Source: JAKPKF01 sp964536135 (GTDB lineage: Bacteria; Patescibacteriota; Dojkabacteria; SC72). Taken from it: DNA of 51,194 nt. Below are positions 48,708-51,194 of this stretch, piece after piece. Under the pieces are notes generated by a model. That model had not been told where the DNA came from, did no database searches, and was given only the letters and a program-made list of their open reading frames with translations. The stretch is taken from contig CAZHVM010000006.1 in the NCBI GenBank assembly GCA_964536135.1, positions 1-51,194 on the forward strand, given 5' to 3'. The position numbers and the translations under genes are program-made. Every line of letters starts with the position of its first letter. The first letter of the stretch is position 1.

Positions 48708-49854
48708 ACTTCTTCTTTTTCTTGCTAATCTTCTTCACATTATCAAAGGAATCTTTTTTCATTCTTACAACTGCTCCTACCGCTGTGGCAGATATAGTTA
48801 GGCTGTAAAATACTCCAAATACTGGTACGAGACACATAAGAGTAGTTAAGACTCTACCAACCAACAGCCCTTTGTATGGTCTGTATTCCTTTGTTCCAAA
48901 TAGTTCTAAGATTTCTTTACCAAGTGCACTTTCGACATAGATTGTTCCGAAGGTTGTTAAAAATATTAAAACAGCTAGAATTAAAAGTGTTAAAGGTATA
49001 CCAACCAATGTAATGGCCAAAAGAAACAGCGGCAGTGGGACTAGAAAGAGAACGCCAATTCCAATAGCAAAACTCTTAAGAAATTCAACAGGAGATTTAG
49101 AGACCTTGTTTACAATTTGTCCTGTTTTAACAGGTGAGAGATAGATCAATACATAACCTGCGATTGAAAAGCCTACAAATGTAAGAAAAGCATTTAAGAT
49201 CTTTAAGCTATAATCGGATACTTTTACAATCTCTATCCTCTCTTCTTTTTCTGCTTCAAAATCTATACCCTGTTCTTTAGCAATATCTTTTAATATTTTT
49301 GGATTGTATATATTTCCAGTTATATTCTCCTTTAAGATACTGTATTGGCTTGCTAACACTAAAGCATCTCCCCGTACAACGCTTTCTATTGAGCTAGTGT
49401 ATCCGAAAGATCTTAAATCATCTCCAATATTTCCTTTCATATCCGAACTCATCGAAAATGCAAGCAAGTCTTTTCCAGCTTGTCCGTCATATGTTAAGAG
49501 TGCACTCAGGATACATATATTGTTGCTTAATACTCCAGAGATATTTACTTCATTAGCAAGCACAACTAAATTCCCATATATATTCCCATCAATTGTAACG
49601 TCAGAGCCAATTATGTACATATCTCCCGTTACAGTTCCTTCCATAATTACTTTATCCGAGAGTACAAAAAGATCCCCATCAATTACGCCATATACACTCG
49701 AATTATTTCCAACAAGGTAAACATCTTCTTCGATAGTGGTCTCTTGTGCTACTGTCTGTTCTTTAAAGAAGAATTGTGCGGCTTCTACTTTGTGTGGCAG
49801 AAGAAATATTGTGAATACAAAGAGTAAAGGTAAAACTCTTTTTAAAATGTTCAT
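48706..49854 (-). CDS. Bactofilin-like beta-helix protein with signal peptide and membrane domain
   Basis: 382 aa. Signal peptide (~1-25, ending VEAA), then a polymer-forming-cytoskeletal-like repeat region (~40-185) with turns such as VYGVIDGDLFVLS, MEGTVTGDMYIIGSD and IDGNIYGNLVVLAN, i.e. a right-handed beta-helix outside the membrane. After a linker come about four membrane helices (~215-365) and a KKISKKKKK tail. Bactofilins themselves are cytoplasmic; a secreted version joined to a membrane bundle is known in several bacterial groups but its role is unclear. Confidence 0.75.
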   Translation of the reverse strand: MNILKRVLPLLFVFTIFLLPHKVEAAQFFFKEQTVAQETTIEEDVYLVGNNSSVYGVIDGDLFVLSDKVIMEGTVTGDMYIIGSDVTIDGNIYGNLVVLANEVNISGVLSNNICILSALLTYDGQAGKDLLAFSMSSDMKGNIGDDLRSFGYTSSIESVVRGDALVLASQYSILKENITGNIYNPKILKDIAKEQGIDFEAEKEERIEIVKVSDYSLKILNAFLTFVGFSIAGYVLIYLSPVKTGQIVNKVSKSPVEFLKSFAIGIGVLFLVPLPLFLLAITLVGIPLTLLILAVLIFLTTFGTIYVESALGKEILELFGTKEYRPYKGLLVGRVLTTLMCLVPVFGVFYSLTISATAVGAVVRMKKDSFDNVKKISKKKKK

Positions 49855-49924
49855 GTTAATGGCAGTAACAGATTATATATACATATATAGTAGCAAATAC
49901 CGTTAAATATTTACATACTTAAGG

Positions 49925-49930
49925 TATAAT
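49925..49930 (+). promoter_or_regulatory. -10 element of the glycosyltransferase gene
   Basis: TATAAT, 7 nt before the ATG; leaderless-type arrangement. Confidence 0.55.
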
Positions 49931-49937
49931 AAGTAGA

Positions 49938-51194
49938 ATGAAAAAAGTTCTCAACATTATACAAAGATACTATCCGGCAGAAGGTGGTGCAGAGCGTTTT
50001 TTCTGGACACTTTCAGAATATTTAGCAAACGATTTAGGTCTTGATGTTGATGTTTGGACTACAGATGCTCTCAATTCTGAAACACTTTGGGATTTAGATG
50101 AAAGTAAGGTAGAACAAAAAGAAGAGATTGTAAGGGGTGTAAATGTAAAGAGATTCCCAATTGGTAAAGGTATATTTAAATACAAATATCCGAATAAAAT
50201 ACTTAGAGTACTTTTTGACTCCTTCCCTAATTTCAAAATTGCAAATCTTTCTTCATGTCCTACATCTTTCGAAATGTTAGATGAGATTAAAAATGCAAAA
50301 CAGTATGACTGTGTTACTGTATCCTCCTCTCCTTACTATTTCATCTTCTATGTTGGATATTTAATTTCCAAAAAATTAAATATCCCATATATTATTTCAC
50401 CAGCTTTTCATTCAGGAGTAGACAACAAAGATTCGTTAAGAAAAAAATATTACAAAAAAACAGCAGTTCCTTTTTTTGAATATGCCAGTAAGATAATTCT
50501 AAATACAAAGCAAGAGGGAGAAGCAATATATGATTTCTGTAAAGAAAACGGCGTTGAGATAGACAAAAGGAAATTTATGATACTTGGGCAGGGTGTGTAT
50601 CTAGATAAAATAATGGGCGGTGATGGTAAGAGGTTTAGAGAGAAGTACAATCTTAAATACCCCATTGTTTTTCAAATGGGTGCAAAGACAAAAGAGAAAG
50701 GTAGTTTTGATTTAGTAGAATCTATGAAGCTCGTTTGGGATAGTGGAAAGAATGTACATTTGGTATTTGCAGGATTAAATAGTAAGGATTTTGATGTCTA
50801 TTTAAAAAAATTAGATGAGAAATACAGAAAGAATATTTTAAATATTGACAATATCTCTGAAGAAGAGAAGTTGGATTTGTTTGATGCAGGAGATATATTC
50901 TCTATGGTTTCAAAAACGGATTCTTTTGGTATTGTATATTTAGAAGCTTGGGCATATTCTAAACCAGTATTGGCTTGTAGGAATGAGGTTATGAAGGAAA
51001 TCTTTAATGATGGTAAGGATGGATATCTTTTAGAATATGGAAATACGAAAGAGATAGCAGGGAAGATTGTAGAGCTACTTGAAGATGAGAAGAAAAGAAA
51101 AGAGATTGGAAGTATGGGAAGAAGGAAGGTAGAGGAAAAATATGATTGGAAGAAGGTGATGAAAAAAGTTGATGAGATATATAATAAATTATAG
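49938..51194 (+). CDS. GT4 family glycosyltransferase
   Basis: 418 aa, complete; the stop codon is the last codon of the window. N-terminal Rossmann domain with VLNIIQRYYPAEGGAERFFW (the glycine-rich acceptor-side loop) and a C-terminal GT-B nucleotide-sugar domain with FQMGAKTKEKGSFDLVESM, LVFAG and the E-x7-E-like region TDSFGIVYLEAWAYSKPVLA, where the first acidic residue is Asp. Retaining glycosyltransferases of this group build cell-surface polysaccharide or glycolipid. Donor and acceptor cannot be inferred. Confidence 0.9.
   Translation: MKKVLNIIQRYYPAEGGAERFFWTLSEYLANDLGLDVDVWTTDALNSETLWDLDESKVEQKEEIVRGVNVKRFPIGKGIFKYKYPNKILRVLFDSFPNFKIANLSSCPTSFEMLDEIKNAKQYDCVTVSSSPYYFIFYVGYLISKKLNIPYIISPAFHSGVDNKDSLRKKYYKKTAVPFFEYASKIILNTKQEGEAIYDFCKENGVEIDKRKFMILGQGVYLDKIMGGDGKRFREKYNLKYPIVFQMGAKTKEKGSFDLVESMKLVWDSGKNVHLVFAGLNSKDFDVYLKKLDEKYRKNILNIDNISEEEKLDLFDAGDIFSMVSKTDSFGIVYLEAWAYSKPVLACRNEVMKEIFNDGKDGYLLEYGNTKEIAGKIVELLEDEKKRKEIGSMGRRKVEEKYDWKKVMKKVDEIYNKL

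Noticed and set aside
1..51194. CRISPR array, prophage module or integron
   Set aside because: No regularly spaced repeats, no cas genes, and no phage structural or integrase genes were found; the Y1 transposase is the only mobile-type gene.

Overview
The window is a visibly A+T-rich, gene-dense bacterial chromosome segment. It reads best as a member of the Candidate Phyla Radiation (Patescibacteria). Support: the S10/spc/alpha ribosomal gene order is bacterial, L30 is missing between S5 and L15, L29 is missing between L16 and S17, several ribosomal proteins carry lysine-rich C-terminal tails, and most other genes encode translation, tRNA processing or small membrane-anchored proteins of unknown role. 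TGA is used as a normal stop (for example in the metalloprotease, HAD and cytochrome b5-like genes), so this is code 11 and not the code-25 Gracilibacteria/SR1 group. I cannot fix the phylum without a tree; Dojkabacteria, Katanobacteria or Microgenomates relatives are reasonable candidates.

Layout. 1-13.0 kb: the end of rplB, then rpsS, rplV, rpsC, rplP, rpsQ, rplN, rplX, rplE, rpsN, rpsH, rplF, rplR, rpsE, rplO and secY; a REP-type tyrosine transposase pointing the other way; a divergent adenylate kinase; then infA, rpmJ, rpsM, rpsK, rpsD, rpoA, rplQ, rplM and rpsI, driven at least partly by a clear promoter before infA. 13.0-18.6 kb: a DUF4349 membrane protein, the RNase P RNA, fmt, the queuosine pair queA-tgt, a methyltransferase and a GrpB-family protein. 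18.7-23.9 kb: rny, a histone-like HU gene with an elaborate leader, a CAP-domain surface protein, a membrane protein and an archaeal-type UMP kinase. 23.8-31.1 kb: two greA paralogues, tRNA-Glu, a metalloprotease-like protein, trmD, glyQS, an L,D-transpeptidase and lysS. 31.1-31.6 kb: an intergenic stretch that is almost entirely self-complementary and holds tRNA-Gln. 31.6-36.4 kb: an ABC-2 permease pair without its ATPase, a DHH phosphoesterase, serS and a LigT-like phosphodiesterase. 36.4-40.8 kb: a tight minus-strand operon DUF3048 - HTH/nucleotidyltransferase-like - SecD-like - membrane protein - miaA. 40.9-51.2 kb: anchored exported proteins, a HAD-like protein, tRNA-Pro, an ABC exporter, a cytochrome b5-like membrane protein followed by a ferredoxin and a HIT protein, an alpha/beta hydrolase, a probable PBECR-type nuclease, a DsbA-like oxidoreductase, a bactofilin-like membrane protein and a GT4 glycosyltransferase.

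Together the genes cover ribosome assembly, Sec translocation, tRNA maturation and modification (RNase P, Fmt, QueA, Tgt, TrmD, MiaA), three aminoacyl-tRNA synthetases, transcript cleavage and mRNA turnover, plus a cell-surface set (CAP, L,D-transpeptidase, DsbA, bactofilin-like, DUF3048, DUF4349). Gene ends are extremely compact, with several convergent pairs overlapping.

The two most striking non-coding signals are (i) the back-to-back folded elements at 31105-31482 around tRNA-Gln, with a good minus-strand promoter, and (ii) a repeated promoter layout in which a -10 hexamer lies 5-8 nt before the start codon, implying widespread leaderless mRNAs, against a background where Shine-Dalgarno sequences are rare and HU is the clear exception.
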